Source: Chondrilla cf. caribensis
Taxonomy: Eukaryota; Porifera; Demospongiae; Chondrillida; Chondrillidae
DNA length: 64,000 nt
Direction: 5' to 3'
Assembly (NCBI GenBank): GCA_964020155.1
Contig: OZ026548.1
Span: 2,871,397-2,935,396 of the forward strand
Part shown: positions 33,068 through 56,100 of the stretch, in pieces
Position numbering within the stretch: the first letter of the stretch is position 1
Layout of the letters: each line of letters opens with the position of its first letter
Translations under genes and position numbers: made by a program
The notes under the pieces: model-generated
Database searches by the model: none
What the model was told of the DNA's origin: nothing
What the model saw: only the letters and a program-made list of their open reading frames with translations

Positions 33068-36000
33068 TCAAGTATCTTTTGGTTGTGTGGTGGGTACACT
33101 TGTAAAACCCAGACCCAATCCTCTACCCATGTGTGTTTGATATCGAGACATCTCGTATTGCCTTTCCAAGTCCTCTAAGGTCCTCTCGTGCTGCTGTGAA
33201 GTGTTAGCTGGTGGTTTGACCTCAGGTGGAGGTTTATCTCCATCTTGTATACCCATTAGCCTCCTGAATTTAGCCTGCGTTGTACCACCATCATCACCAG
33301 TGAAGGCTGCAATGTCCCACTGCCCACCACCACCTGTAGAAGTATTCTCCTGTAGAAAACAAACATGCACACACTGTTAACAATTCAATCCAAATGAACT
33401 TTTCTATAATGTTATAATAACTATTAAAGTACAACTTGCTTGGTGAGTACCCTGGTTAGTATGTACATACTTGGTAAGACAGTCACTCCTGGTAAATACA
33501 CACAATTGACTTAGTCCCTAGCTATGAACACAATGTCAACCAACAATGATAGCAAGTACCTCTGATTGGTAACACAAATTTGGTGTATCATCCAAGGAGT
33601 TCACTAAGCAAGTTGGACTGTACTTTAACTTATACTATTATGTATTATGTACATGCAAACATACATTATACAATATTACTACTCTTAATACTTACCTACA
33701 AAAGAATAACAATTATAACACTAAATGGGCAGATTTCTCATCCTAATTACCACATACGTACGTACTTCTCTCAACCATGACACATAATGTAAGTACGTAG
33801 TATAAAATTCAGATCTACGTACGTGCGTACTTCAAATTGGTCGATACCTAATGTACATACATATGCACGTAGGTTGGTGTGTACGTACATACGTACCTCC
33901 TTCTTCTTGTTCCAAAGTAACTTTCTCTTTTCCTCTATGGCCTGTGCCTTTGGATCAACAGTAGGTTGGGCTGGCAGGGGAGTGGGAAGCTTGGCTGACA
34001 CCTTCTCTGCTGCAGCTTTGGCTGCTGCCACTCTCTCCTCAGGAGTGAGATCTACGTACATTATGTACAGTACACATATGCACTCAGACTAACACACATC
34101 ATTGCAACAGAAGAAATTCATGCATACATACATATGAATGTAGGTATACACACACTCAAAGAATACATTCAAGGACAAACAACATGCACATACGTATGTA
34201 ACTATGTATGTATGTACGTACGTACGTACATACCATATTATACAAGGGTATAAGTCATGACTTTTGTGTATAAAATTAGCACCCTGTATACTGTAAGACA
34301 TTTGAGATTGGGGAACACCATCCTGGTCATAACCCACACTGTCCCAAGTTGAAAGCACCTCAACTTCTTGATTTACCCACCAAACACTACCATCCATGAA
34401 AATATGATCAATGCCAACCATTACTACTTGAAAATATGGAATACAGAATAATTATAAGCATACATAATATGTACGCACATGTATTCATTTCATTCTTCTG
34501 CTGTATACATTCATATTTTATTTTGATGAAGCAGTCTCAGATGAATAAACCTTACAATGCATGACAACAGGGTAAGCTGCATACATTACACTTACTAGTT
34601 ATCACAGCAGTTCCAACACTGCCAGTCACCCCTGCTGCTACAGTACTCCTCAACCATTCCAGAGCTGTATTGTCGGACACATTGAATTGAGTGGCAGGAG
34701 AGGTAACAGGAGCTGTGAAGCTGTCACGTACCATAGCTTCTGTATAACATTAGGGAGAAACCCAACAATTACACTAACACTGGACACATGTAGACACACA
34801 CACACACAGCCATGCAGACACAAGTATGTAAGTTATATGTGTATTGTAATACAATGATCACCAATTTTTTGCCAAAAGACTAAAGAGGTTTCACCCAAAC
34901 TTCCAGAACTATCTTTACCATTATGATAGTATTCATGCCTTAGTTCAATGCTGTGATGGTCACTAAACATGTGTGCACTCCTATCATACTATTACCTAAT
35001 GTGACACACCTATTTCAGCGATATGGATATCGTACTATTTGTCAACTGTGTTTCTATATGTGACTCACTCGGTTGAGGAGGTATTTCTCCCACAGTTGGT
35101 GTGACTGGACCACGCCCCCTGCCACTCCCCCTTCTCGGAGGACTCCGTGATCTTCTCCTCCTATCTCTACACAAGACAAGTAACCACACTGAATTATTGC
35201 AACAATGTACCAATACAGTCTGACCTCTCCAACAGCATAATCCACAAGAAAAGTCTTATAACATGTCTTGTGGGCACAGGTGTATCCACAGACAGTAACT
35301 GCATTGTTTATAACAACAATTTGGTTACAATAACAAGTAAGAAGCCAAAGGCGATATTATAAAGAGGTTTAATTGTGGTTGATACACAGTACGTTAACAG
35401 GAAAAGGACATACGTATATACATATGTATATACCTTAATGAAACTATTTAAGGATATTCACACAAATTTTGTTATAGTGTGTAACAATACATACATAGGT
35501 CGGTACTCATGTACGTACATGTGTACATCTGCAGTTATGAAGGTAACACTGGGACCAGGGACTGGTGTTACTACATATGTAATGGGATTGACTGTGTATG
35601 CTATTTATCAGCAATAACTTTCGAATGTATGCAAGACGATCACAAGTACGTCAAAGTCACCTTCTATCCGGGCTGTATGATCTTGACCTCGATCTTCTCC
35701 TGTAACGAGACGATGTGTGTCTGTATCGATAAGAGGGAGATCGTGACCGAGATCTCCTCCTCGAAGACTTGGAGTAGCTGTCTCTGTCTTTGTGCTTGTG
35801 AGAGTGGCGGTCGTAACTGTGTCTGTGACTGTCACTGTGCCCGTGGTGATGGTGATGGTTGCCAGAATGACTGTGCCTCCGCGTCTTTTCCTCCCCCTTC
35901 CCCTTATCCGGCTGCACTGTATCTCCCTTTAATAGGAGGAAGAGGGTCCCAATCACACACTCTGTCCTACTTTACAATGTAGTAAAAATATTCACAACGA

Positions 36001-36193
36001 AAGGTAGATTAGTGCTCTCAGCAACAATAACAAAAAACAGTTTTATTGAGATGAGACTTTCCCCATAAAGATTACTATCTTTGAAGTGTACGCACGTTAA
36101 AATCAATTCTACATGTTGTGCACTCACCGGAGAATCTGAATCCGACGAATAAGGGAGAATGTTCCCAGCGGATGGTTCAGAGCTGTCGGCCAT
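33068..36193 (-). CDS. RSRC2: Arginine/serine-rich coiled-coil protein 2 (RSRC2)
   Basis: Six exons join in phase to 336 codons plus stop: 36193-36128, 35926-35661, 35166-35069, 34739-34596, 34051-33897, 33349-33068. The N-terminus is acidic/serine-rich, then comes a His/Arg/Ser-rich RS region (SRSRSPSYRYRH, RRRSRSRSYSPDR). A helical segment TPEERVAAAKAAAEK and KRKLLWNKKKE precede the C-terminal block KFRRLMGI...LERQYEMSRYQTH.GRGLGLGFTS, which is the family's diagnostic end. RS proteins of this type are nuclear and associate with splicing; the exact role of RSRC2 is poorly defined. It is divergent from the NLR gene. Confidence 0.87.
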
Positions 36194-36557
36194 ATTTCAC
36201 AGGTAGGTCCCGTTGTAGGCGTGACCAGGTTTAACTACTTAGGATTTACCCCTTGTACCCGGTGAGCATCCCACCACACCGAAGGCTTACTTAATAGTGT
36301 CTTATGATTCGACGGTTGGTGCAGGTCTTGCTCGGTTCAATAATCTCGTCTATACTCGAACGTATTCTTCCTAATGAACATTTCAAGGGTCTATACCAAA
36401 ACTGCCTTGTGAGTTTATGGGATTATTACTTTTAGTACTGTTCTTGTGGTAAGAGCTAGTCTACTGTCATTTGAGTGGAGCCATTTGGGTTGTTCGTTAG
36501 AATGCCAGGTCTAACTCACTCTCTCTCACTCTTTTTGCAGTATATCTTGGTGTAGCC
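36194..36557. promoter_or_regulatory. Shared 5' region of RSRC2 and the NLR gene
   Basis: The start codons are 364 bp apart on opposite strands. On the NLR side, a donor (ctt/gtgagt, 36409) and an acceptor (tctctcactctttttgcag, 36540) suggest an intron of about 130 bp in the 5' UTR. No TATA box was seen. Confidence 0.5.
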
Positions 36558-39167
36558 ATGAGTGAAACTCCGAGAAGGGATGCCCTTCGTAAGATGCGAG
36601 TGAAATGGGAGACCGACATGCCGCTGGATGCCATCATCACGAGACTCCTCAGCGAAGACCTGTTGTTGGATTTTGAACATGCCGAAATTGACGGTCGTAG
36701 AAACCCCATGGATAAACGTCGAAAAGCGATCGACTATTTCTTAACAAAGGACGAACAGAGCATTTACAGGTTGAATGCCATTGTGCAAAACTGTCCTGGA
36801 TACGATCACTTGGATCTGTCCGTGTCCGGTCCAGTCATCACCAGTAAATTTCTAGCAGCTTGTGAGACGATGAAGGAGTTCTGTCGCCTTGGTTATCCGA
36901 AATATAAGCGATTCCCTCCGATTTTCCCATCGGATCAAGAGCAGTTTGCGGAGCTTCATCTCACCAAACGCTACCCTGTTGAGGATGATGACACAGATGT
37001 GTTCAGCAGTACTTCAGTGGACAGTGCAACACCCGATTCTTCACACAACGAGACTGATGAAGTCAGTAAGTCCAGTGAGCTGCTAAGAATCCTCAACCGG
37101 AAAAGAGAGCGTGAAATAATGGTTGTTGAAGGAATAGCCGGGGTGGGGAAGACCATCCTTGCCTTCAAGGCTGTGCAAGACTGGGCAAGTGATGAATTAG
37201 ATTCTTACACATTGGCTATCTTGGTCGAGTTATCCAGCCAGACGACCATACAAATTGAATCTCTTGAGCAGCTCCTACAGTTTGCCCACGGCCTTCAAGG
37301 TAGTGCTGACAACAGAGCTGTTCTGGTGGAAGAAATCAAGAGGAGACGAGGTAAAGGCATCCTGTTTGTCCTCGATGGAGTGGATAGAGCGCCAGACGCA
37401 TTCACGGTAAAATCTTGCTCGTTCCTGTGGAAACTGGTATCCAGACAGATTCCAGACTGTATGTACTGCTCTTGTTTGCTCACGGCTAGACCAGCAGTTC
37501 CCTTGGACCTCCGAAGAGCAGCCACCCTCCACTTGCGCATCCAAGGCTTCAGTGATGAGACTGTTGGGTATATTCTGGAGCAGTGGAAAGATCACGGAGA
37601 GCAAGTTTCCACACAAATACGCAACCTTCCATTCCTGAGGATGCTTTGTAAGATTCCCCTTTACTTGGGGGCTGCCATCCATTGCTCTCAGATAAGGTCC
37701 ACAAGTAATGTGACGGACCTGTTTGAAACCTTCACTACATCGCTTTTTCTCCAGCGCAGCGATGTCCAAGGTTTGAGACTTCAAGATATATCCGAGGATG
37801 ACAAGTCGCTGCTTGTGAGAGCTGGGGAAGTAGCATACAATGGGATAAGGAAGAGCGTAATTTCGTTTCGCAAAGACGATTTTGGTTCTCCAGAAGTGAT
37901 TTCCAAACTTGAGAACTTGTCCCTGATCGTAACAGAAGTTAGCTCAGGGAGGTTCCGATTCACGCACCACATGTTTCAAGAATTCCTTTCCGCCCTGTAC
38001 CTGGCTGACTTGAGCGAGGAGGAACTGAAAGCACGTTTGGAGGATGATTTCTTCACATTATCCGATGAGCATTTGCAATTTGCTATCGTCTTTCGGTTTT
38101 TTGCAGGACTCACCAAACGGAAATCCAAAGTATTCGAGGGGCTCGACAGTACTCTCAAGCAGTTCCTGAAGCCTGATCCAATGAAGAAAAACAAAATTGA
38201 TTGGACTCAAAGACTGTACAATTTGATCACCATCCTTCACGGTGTACAGGAATCGGAGAACAAAGCCCTTCTGAACCTTTCGATCCAACCCTTCTGTCAG
38301 AAGCACAGATACTTCCAAATGAGGGTTGTGATTCTCACCATCCCCATTGGACACGTTTTCGATGCTCTTGACTTCTTCACCCTCTCCTACGCCATCAACA
38401 ACTCTGACGTCCCGTGGGCCCTGAGGCTCAACTCCTGCAATATTGCTCACAGCAACCTGGGCATGTTATGCAACTCTAGTGGTCCAGGAAAAGGACTGGA
38501 GGAGTTGAAGTTGGAAGAAATCACAATTTCGGATTATGGCGTGGACGCTCTGACCTCGCTTCTTTCTTGTTACAAGGGTTCCCTCCGTTCTTTCGGATTG
38601 TCGAAACTGACTGGGACCTTTCCGAATCAGATTTTCGACCAACTCAACATGCAGAAACTTCAAGTGCTGGAACTCAGAGCATGCAAGTTATCATCGGAAT
38701 CAGTCGATAAGATTGCTCTACTTGACAGTACTGCATCCTTGTTGCGATTGGTGGTAGCAGACAATCCGGATATTTCAGAGTCCGCTTCAAAGCTCTGTGA
38801 AGCTTTGTCTCGAAACACCTCGCTGACGTACTTGGATATTAGTGGCTGTCGGCTCGGCTCCACTGGAACGGCTGCATTGAGTTCTTACGTCCGAAACAAC
38901 AGCACCTTGGATCAGCTCCTCTTTGACGATGATACTCCCGCTAACAGTGACATTCAGGAACTTCTTGATGCTGTACAATCCAGCAGACTGACAAAAGTTT
39001 GGCTCAGCACTCATTACGAAAAAAGCTTTAGACAGCAGAAACATATCGGCCAATGTTCAGTGGTGTTTGGACTTGGCATTGGCCAACTAACCAGCCCTGG
39101 TGAGGACGTCGATGTAGGACAACCAAGATCTTACTTCACTGCCATCAGAAACTTTTTAGGATGGTAG
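36558..39167 (+). CDS. NLR-type NACHT-LRR protein with a CARD-like N-terminus
   Basis: A single coding exon of 869 residues; the ATG lies 18 bp after a 5' UTR splice acceptor. Residues 1-95 form a helical death-fold domain best described as CARD-like (MPLDAIITRLLSEDLLL, RRKAIDYFLTK, NAIVQNCPGY). NACHT: Walker A GIAGVGKT 192-199, Walker B ILFVLDGVD 268-276, sensor-type LLTARPAVP near 312, then a winged-helix region with FTHHMFQEFLSALYLADL near 475. The C-terminus (about 630-830) has leucine-rich repeats of the ribonuclease-inhibitor type (LQVLELRACKL, LTYLDISGCRLGSTG). This is the bona fide animal NLR layout: a cytosolic sensor that oligomerises through NACHT and signals through the death fold. 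The frame looks intact and complete. Confidence 0.88.
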   Translation: MSETPRRDALRKMRVKWETDMPLDAIITRLLSEDLLLDFEHAEIDGRRNPMDKRRKAIDYFLTKDEQSIYRLNAIVQNCPGYDHLDLSVSGPVITSKFLAACETMKEFCRLGYPKYKRFPPIFPSDQEQFAELHLTKRYPVEDDDTDVFSSTSVDSATPDSSHNETDEVSKSSELLRILNRKREREIMVVEGIAGVGKTILAFKAVQDWASDELDSYTLAILVELSSQTTIQIESLEQLLQFAHGLQGSADNRAVLVEEIKRRRGKGILFVLDGVDRAPDAFTVKSCSFLWKLVSRQIPDCMYCSCLLTARPAVPLDLRRAATLHLRIQGFSDETVGYILEQWKDHGEQVSTQIRNLPFLRMLCKIPLYLGAAIHCSQIRSTSNVTDLFETFTTSLFLQRSDVQGLRLQDISEDDKSLLVRAGEVAYNGIRKSVISFRKDDFGSPEVISKLENLSLIVTEVSSGRFRFTHHMFQEFLSALYLADLSEEELKARLEDDFFTLSDEHLQFAIVFRFFAGLTKRKSKVFEGLDSTLKQFLKPDPMKKNKIDWTQRLYNLITILHGVQESENKALLNLSIQPFCQKHRYFQMRVVILTIPIGHVFDALDFFTLSYAINNSDVPWALRLNSCNIAHSNLGMLCNSSGPGKGLEELKLEEITISDYGVDALTSLLSCYKGSLRSFGLSKLTGTFPNQIFDQLNMQKLQVLELRACKLSSESVDKIALLDSTASLLRLVVADNPDISESASKLCEALSRNTSLTYLDISGCRLGSTGTAALSSYVRNNSTLDQLLFDDDTPANSDIQELLDAVQSSRLTKVWLSTHYEKSFRQQKHIGQCSVVFGLGIGQLTSPGEDVDVGQPRSYFTAIRNFLGW

Positions 39168-40403
39168 AACTCCTTGTGACATTCTTGTTGCCTCAAAAAG
39201 TAATGTATTGCATTTTATAATTATTGTTTCTGATTAAATGTGTATGTATAGTATGTATGTACATGTTTGTTTCTGTATTATAGTATTGTAAAGTTTGTAT
39301 ATTATGATGTAATGCGTGTAAAATAGTATGATTGTTTATTATAACTATGATGTCAGCTTGTACATGCATTGATATAATATAACCAGCTGCTGCTGTGAAA
39401 AAGCTGTAATGTATACATATAACATGCAATTCTATTATGCCAGTTTAGAATTACCAAGGATTGAAATTAGCTACATATAGGTTTCATATATGTAATTATA
39501 AATTTTAATTTTTGTGTGGTATATATATGTAATGCTATGCAAGTTAGTGTACACAATGAATTGAATTTGCGACATACATACGTATATATATATATATGCA
39601 TAATTACATGGATTACAAGCAAGAGATCTATATAAACTGGAGTACGTACAGATCTAGAGTATGGCTGTTGAGATGTGATCGAAGAATAATTAATGAAGCG
39701 ATGAATCAAATGGGAAAGGTCATGTAGGGTAAATGTCAGTGGTATGCACACAGTTGCCAGACTTTACCTCAATTTGACCATTAATTAAATATAAATTTAG
39801 TTTGCATTCATTCACGAGATGAAATCAAAATTTAAACAGTATAGTATACATAAGCATAGTATTTACATATTATTACATTGAAAATCAAAAAAATTCAGTA
39901 ATATAATTATTATTTAATATTGATTTTATGTATAATACACATACATTATATATACAGTGGCACTTGTACATTATTATATTTTATATAGTATACATACATA
40001 ATGTATAATAATAATTATACAGACATATAATATATTATTTTAAATGTGCTAAGATCCTCATGAACAAGCATCACAATGTGTACACATGTATGCACCTAAA
40101 TTGATCTGTACAAATCTTGCATGTGTGACATTAATGCAATTTCAGTAATATAATAATAATATTATTAAGATAAATAATAATAATTACAATTTATTAATAG
40201 TATTATTCATGCACATTTATCAATGATGATGTATCAAACAAATTATTATTATTATCATCAATACTATTGCTATTATTATATTGTAATGTAATATTATTAT
40301 AATACAAACCAATGTATATTATTAAAGTGCCTCGTATATTTAAGAATAATAAGTTTATAATTAGATTGCAAATTGCTCAATTTATTATGTTGGCATTATT
40401 GTC
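39168..40403. other. AT-rich intergenic region between convergent genes
   Basis: The NLR gene (plus) and the FERM gene (minus) end toward each other. The stretch 39840-40370 is made mostly of A/T trinucleotide runs. No gene. Confidence 0.55.
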
Positions 40404-49935
<9,532 letters not shown>

Positions 49936-50145
49936 TCTCTCCAATTCATGATCATGTACAGGAGGATCCGCCTACTGAAGTGAGTACACCGATGTGGTCA
50001 CAATCAACACATGTGACTACAAACAGCTGACCTGAGTACAACGTATGAATATCATCACCTTCGCCTGCATAAAAAGGCAGCGCGCTGTATCTACGATGTG
50101 GAAATTGTCGCCATTCGTTTTTGAGGGGTTTTGCAGCGAAGGAAC
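49936..50145. promoter_or_regulatory. Bidirectional promoter of the FERM and rabphilin-like genes
   Basis: Only 210 bp separate the two start codons on opposite strands. No TATA box. The sequence is GC-richer than the flanks, and repeated cctgcag/aaggcagcgcgc words are seen. Confidence 0.55.
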
Positions 50146-53100
50146 ATGACGCTCAGCTTGAAGAGACAAGGGAACTTTATTGCCAGCAATACGTATCCGT
50201 CTGATTCCCAGTTATCAAAGCTAGGGAGGTAAGTCCAATCATTGCCAAACTGTTATTATGTCGTCGAGCGAATTACGCCAGATAGAATACTATTAACACG
50301 GCATTGGGAAGGATGGTTATGGGCTAAGATAAAAACCTGGCAATGGGATGGACGTACACTACTATTGCGCATTTAAATATCTACACCAATTTGAGACAAT
50401 TATTATAATACTTTTGTCGGTAAAATACTCGCTTCATTGCTGACGAGGCCCTCAGTGTTTGTCGGTTAATTGTGGATCCTGAAAACCTGGTCGTGATCGA
50501 ATGCGATCGTGCTTGTTCGGACTTTGAAAGGAAATTATAAGTGCAAATTGATGCATACAGAATATGTATAGACTATACGACGTCGTATATTATCGAGTTG
50601 ATTATGAAACTACACCATGTTGCGTATTGATATTGCACCCGGCCCAGTGAAGAAGACATGCACTAGGTCACAAACTAGTGTGCTTATAGCCTTCTTGGCA
50701 AATTGAAGAACAATTTAAACTTTCTAGTAAATTCTGTTGCGTGTACATTATGATGATAATTATGTATATATTTCTGGCTGGCTGAACAGGAACTGTTTTG
50801 ACAAGCGCAAATGTAAATGATCATGAGTGCCCATCTAATTATTGGTCTTCAACTGCATAGTCTTGTAACATGAGACTATCAACTACACTCGTTAGCCTGG
50901 TAGTTATGTAATGTATGTCCATCCCTTGCAAGTTCATAAATATTTTCATCTAAAAAATCCGAACGGCATAACAGTGGCATGTGAAGAATTTCACACATGG
51001 AAACACCATCATAACAAATAGTTAGTCCTGACCTGGTCCATTATCTAATATTGGATATATGGTCAGTGAATTCTTGTTAATCCACTTCAATTTAGGAAGG
51101 GGAAATGTTGCAGATTAATGAATTTGGCGCATTATACATAGCAATATTTTGTACATACACAAATGAATTTGTACATGCGAATGATTCTGGATGGAAAGGT
51201 TTGGTGGATAAACTGGGACAGATTAAAAAAGCATAGTGGCTAGTTGTGATAGATACTATGTCTGTGCATCTTATGCATCTGTGTAGAATCACCTGTGTTC
51301 ATATAGTACATAGCTCTATGTTCTCAGTCGAGTCCCTTCAATCTATATACCAGTGGTCCAAATGGCATATTTATGCGCATAGAGATTATTACAGTCTTTA
51401 TAACTTTTACCATGTGATTGTGTACATATCCTTCCCACATTATAGTCTTGAAGTGGGATGGTCTACCATTTCGTCGAAAAGCAATGTATACCAGACTCAT
51501 TTCCACATGAATGATGGTTGCGAGTACTACTGTTCACTGACTCAGGAAGAAATAGAAACTATTGAAAGTGTTATTCACAAAGCGTCAATAGTGGAAGCAG
51601 AAGAACAACTCAGACGCAAGTACGTATGTTAAAGTATAAACCTACATAAATAGTTTTTGTCTCAGTTTTGGTGTTGACTACGATCAGGATACAGTCGATC
51701 ATTCCTAGCCATGCATGTGTATCTCATTTGATATAATGTCAATGTATAGCAACTATATAGTATACCAAATATGTTGCTGATTGGTTGACAACAAATCAGG
51801 AATCCAAACTGTAGACATATCATCCATATTGCTTGTCATGCACTCAAAACATTCTTAAGTAACTGAACAGGACCTGCTGTTATCTGTCATCCTCATGATC
51901 ATGTTTCATTTCATACTTTCAATTCGTAGGCAGCTATTTGATAGTCACAGAAGCCTCCTATCAAAGGCCACTGGTAACGGAGATACATCTTGTGTACTGT
52001 GTGCGGTACATTTCAAAGAATCACGTCAGAAGATCTATGTTTGTCATGATTGTGGAAAGGTGTGTGTACATGTACATCATACTGTAACACACATGTTACT
52101 TATACAAAAATGTATAAGTATCCTCCTGTTCTGTATATAGTCACGTGAATCTCTATAGTTTTGCTAGCTATGATGTACATACGTATGTATAATATTATTA
52201 TTATGTATACTGCATTTATGTATGCCCTATATATACTGTACTATTCCGGGTACTTCATTATTCCTGTACATATGCTGCATTTATTGCTGTAAATTGACTT
52301 TGTCTTGATAAAATTAATTTTTATTCCGCTTTGCAGAAAATGTGTTTTCGATGCAAGGTCAATTACAGTCTCAAGCAAAGCACAAAAGTGTTACTCTGTA
52401 GGATGTGCTGCAGTCGGAGAGAAGTGAGAAAATCAGATGCATGTAATTACATTAATATCAAGTACAGTCAAACACCATTAACACAGAACACTATGGACAA
52501 CTTCGAGATTTCATTTTAACAGTACTTGTAATGGGTGTGTACTTTAGCAGTGAATATAGGGACTTGAGAAAATTTTTAGGATAAGGCCTATTTTGTGTAT
52601 AAGCACTTTGACAGTGTTTAATGTCAATTCTACCTAATTAAATGCAATGTTTATGTTCATCTTGTGATTAGCTATGGAAGAAGACAGGTGCTTGGTTTGA
52701 TGGTCAGCTTCTAGCCTGTACGATTGATCCAGACAAATCACCAAGTCTGTGTTCATTGGAGGGAGAATTGGAGGATGTATTTTTTCGTCGAGAAGTGATT
52801 GGGAACAGCGAACCCGACAGCTCCTCCAGCGATATTGAGGATAATGTGCCATTACCGAAAAATTACATGATTTCCCAAACATCTACAGAGGATATTCCAA
52901 TTCAAATAATGAGCACCCCACCAACACCTGTGAAATTTGCAGCTCGTCCCAATCAAAAAGCTGCATCAATGTCCCCTCTTCCCAGCAGTAACAAACTGTC
53001 ACCTTGGTTTGATCAGTGCTTGCTAACTCCTGAGAAAGCACGATGCCCAGTAGCCTCCAGGCTGTCAAAATCACGTGAAAGAATGTTTCAGAGACAAGCA

Positions 53101-56100
53101 TCGGTAGGTGAGCCAGACTACCAAAGTGATGTAAAATCGCCTCCTGCAACTCCTGAGAAGGATTCACCGTATGCAAGCGATGTAGAATTACATCAGGCAA
53201 GAAGCGTTTCACTACCCCCCAGGTCATCACCAACGTCTTCCTCGAAGTTTAAGAAATCTGGTACATACAGATCTGATAGCACTTGGTCTAACTGCATGTC
53301 TAAATCGAGATCGCTACCTTTTGCATCTTTGAAAAGACCTACTACCACAGGTGGGACATAAATATGTACACCTCTTGTGTACTCGAATTAAACTGCGATT
53401 TAAGACACATAAATCGTTTTCTTTCCATGTTATTGCATGCATATTATGCGGAACAGTATGTTCTGTGAGATTTACTGTTGAACCTTTCTCATCTATGTAT
53501 AGATTCCTATGGAACTATTGATTTCACCATGCAATACAGTAAAGAAACAGCTGAGCTGACTATCAAAATCTTGAGGTGTCAGGTACGATCAAACTGTGTG
53601 TGTGTGTACACGTGTGTACGTATGTGCGTGCGTTAGTGCATGCATGGCCAAAAGCAAATCTATATACACAGTTGAAATGAGCTGTTTTGACTTGATCCCC
53701 TAACACTTTAAAAGTGATTTGGAAGTTTAATTTGCAGCTACGTATATAGTAGAACGCCACAAAGCTAAAATTTGAAAGCAATCTTTATTAATATCCATCT
53801 ACGCAAGCCACCCTTATGGATTATGGGCATTTGTGATGATGTTTTATTGTAATATATGTAGTAGTACTGTTTTATGCACAAATTTCAACAAAAACTATAT
53901 CCAGTGAATCCTCGTTAATCTGCCACCACCTTATCTGTCAAACCTTCTAATCTACCACAATTTCCCAGTACCAATATAATATACAAGTACCAATGAATAT
54001 CCAGTTCATCTGCCAAACTCATTAATCCACCATATTCTCTGAAAACAAATTGCGGCAGATTAAAGAGTATGCACTGCATATGTAGGAGGATCTTAATCCA
54101 TGCATAGATGATTTTGGCAAAGCTAAAACTATGTGTACGTATATACATGGCTAAACTATAATATTGTTATGTACAATTCTAGGACTGTTGAAGTTGATTA
54201 CTATTCATAAACCACTAGCTGAATTGAGTTTGTGTACTTTGTTACCAACTATGTTACGATCTCTCTTTCACAGGGTTTACCTCCGGCTGATACAAACGGT
54301 CTGTCTGACCCCTATGTAGTCATGTATCTCTCCTTCAGCCCTAAAGTTAGTACCCCCAGTTCAATTCATGATGTATAATGCATGTACGTAAAGTCATACA
54401 CAATATGCGAACTCTACGCACATACCACACACACAACACATGCTGCACAGACGTACACCCCAGGTATTCAGTCTTGCACTGCCCACTTGTATACATGCTG
54501 TATAGGAGCACATCTAAACAAAATTTGTCGAATTCCCTCTTATAGCATACTAAGAGATCTACAAAGGTTGTATGTGCAAATCTTAATCCTGTCTTCAATG
54601 AGGAAAAGGTGTACCATGGTATTACCCCTGCTAACATCAGACACTCGGATCTAATGTGAGTATTGCATGTAAGAATAAAATGACATCACGCAGATGTGTG
54701 TTGGTATTTGGGAACAATTGTAATTGAATTTTTTGCCTCAGATTATTGGTGTACGATTATGATGTCATCAGTAAAGATGACTTCCTTGGAGCAACGTCCC
54801 TGCCATTACGAAGGGTACTGCATGAGGATGTCATGACGTTTCAGCTGCCATTCAAGAACCAATACCCTGTATGTACTTACACTTCAATAGACATACATAC
54901 AGTATGTACATAACATACATTCACATGTGAGATTTTATATATGTACTTGAACTTTTCTGCATAGGCTCTGATGCATGTGGCTGGTGGCGACAGCAAAGGC
55001 CAAGTCTTGGTCACTCTGAAGTACTGTACCTCTTCAGCAGCCCTCATCGTGCGAATTGTCAAAGTGGCAAGATTGGATCCCATCCAAACAAGCACAACAG
55101 CCAACCCTTATGTGAAAGTGTAAGTCACATCATACTGACAATATAATCATCTACATACTTATTATATACACAAGTATGGTTTTTGGACCATCAAAGATCT
55201 GTGCAATATGTACATGTGCAACAATGAAACTTCTCTAAAATATCATCTATGTACATACATGCCACAATTCAAAAATATGGTTGGTTTGGCAGATTACCTG
55301 GATATTCGTTAGCACTTGTATTATTAGTACTGAGAAATTGTGACAGATGAAAGGGTTTGACAGATAAAGCATGCAGTAGCAGATAAACAAAATTGTGTAC
55401 ATAAACGATGGGGATCTTTATACAGTACGTACAAGTGGTACAGGCTTAGGAGGCCCTACTATTTTGGTACCCCTTCCCCTGCCACCAGTACGTACTCACA
55501 TGTGGTGATGTATAGTATTCATGCCAATTTTCCACTGCAGTTACCTGCTTCAAGATAAGAGCATTGAGTTAAAAAGAAAAACAACAGTGGCTTTGGGAAC
55601 TCTCAACCCTCAATTCAACGAGGTGTGCTTGTGTACATTGTACATTTTCAATCATTATCATGTAATGTACCTTTACAAGATAAGTAGTAGTTGGTTGCTT
55701 GTTAATTACAGTGAGTGGGTCAGTTTGTGGTGTGCAATCAATTTGACAGACATGTGTATATATTCACGTACATGTGTTTTCCTCTGAAATAGGACATATA
55801 CATACCGGTTGATTTGAAGAAGCTTCACACATGTCAGTTGAAAATCGCTGTCTGGCATTATAACAAATCGAAGCGCAATATACCAATTGGTGAGAATTGG
55901 TCGTTGTACATAATTGTTGATGTTAATTTTCAATTTATTATCAATTTCATTGTTCTACATTGTTCTACATTGTTGTACATTGTGGTTTGTTACCTCCATT
56001 TGTAGGTTCCGCAACGCTAACTCAATTTGACTCCACCTACGAAGTACTTGGAAATGCACTGAGCTCTCCCAACATTGCTAGCCGTGAATGGATCACACTC

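Noticed and set aside
34089..34421. 110-codon minus-strand frame between RSRC2 exons
   Set aside because: The flanking exons join in phase without it, and its content shows no RS or helical character.
35509..35982. 157-codon plus-strand frame
   Set aside because: Shadow of the RS-rich second exon of RSRC2, which lies on the other strand.
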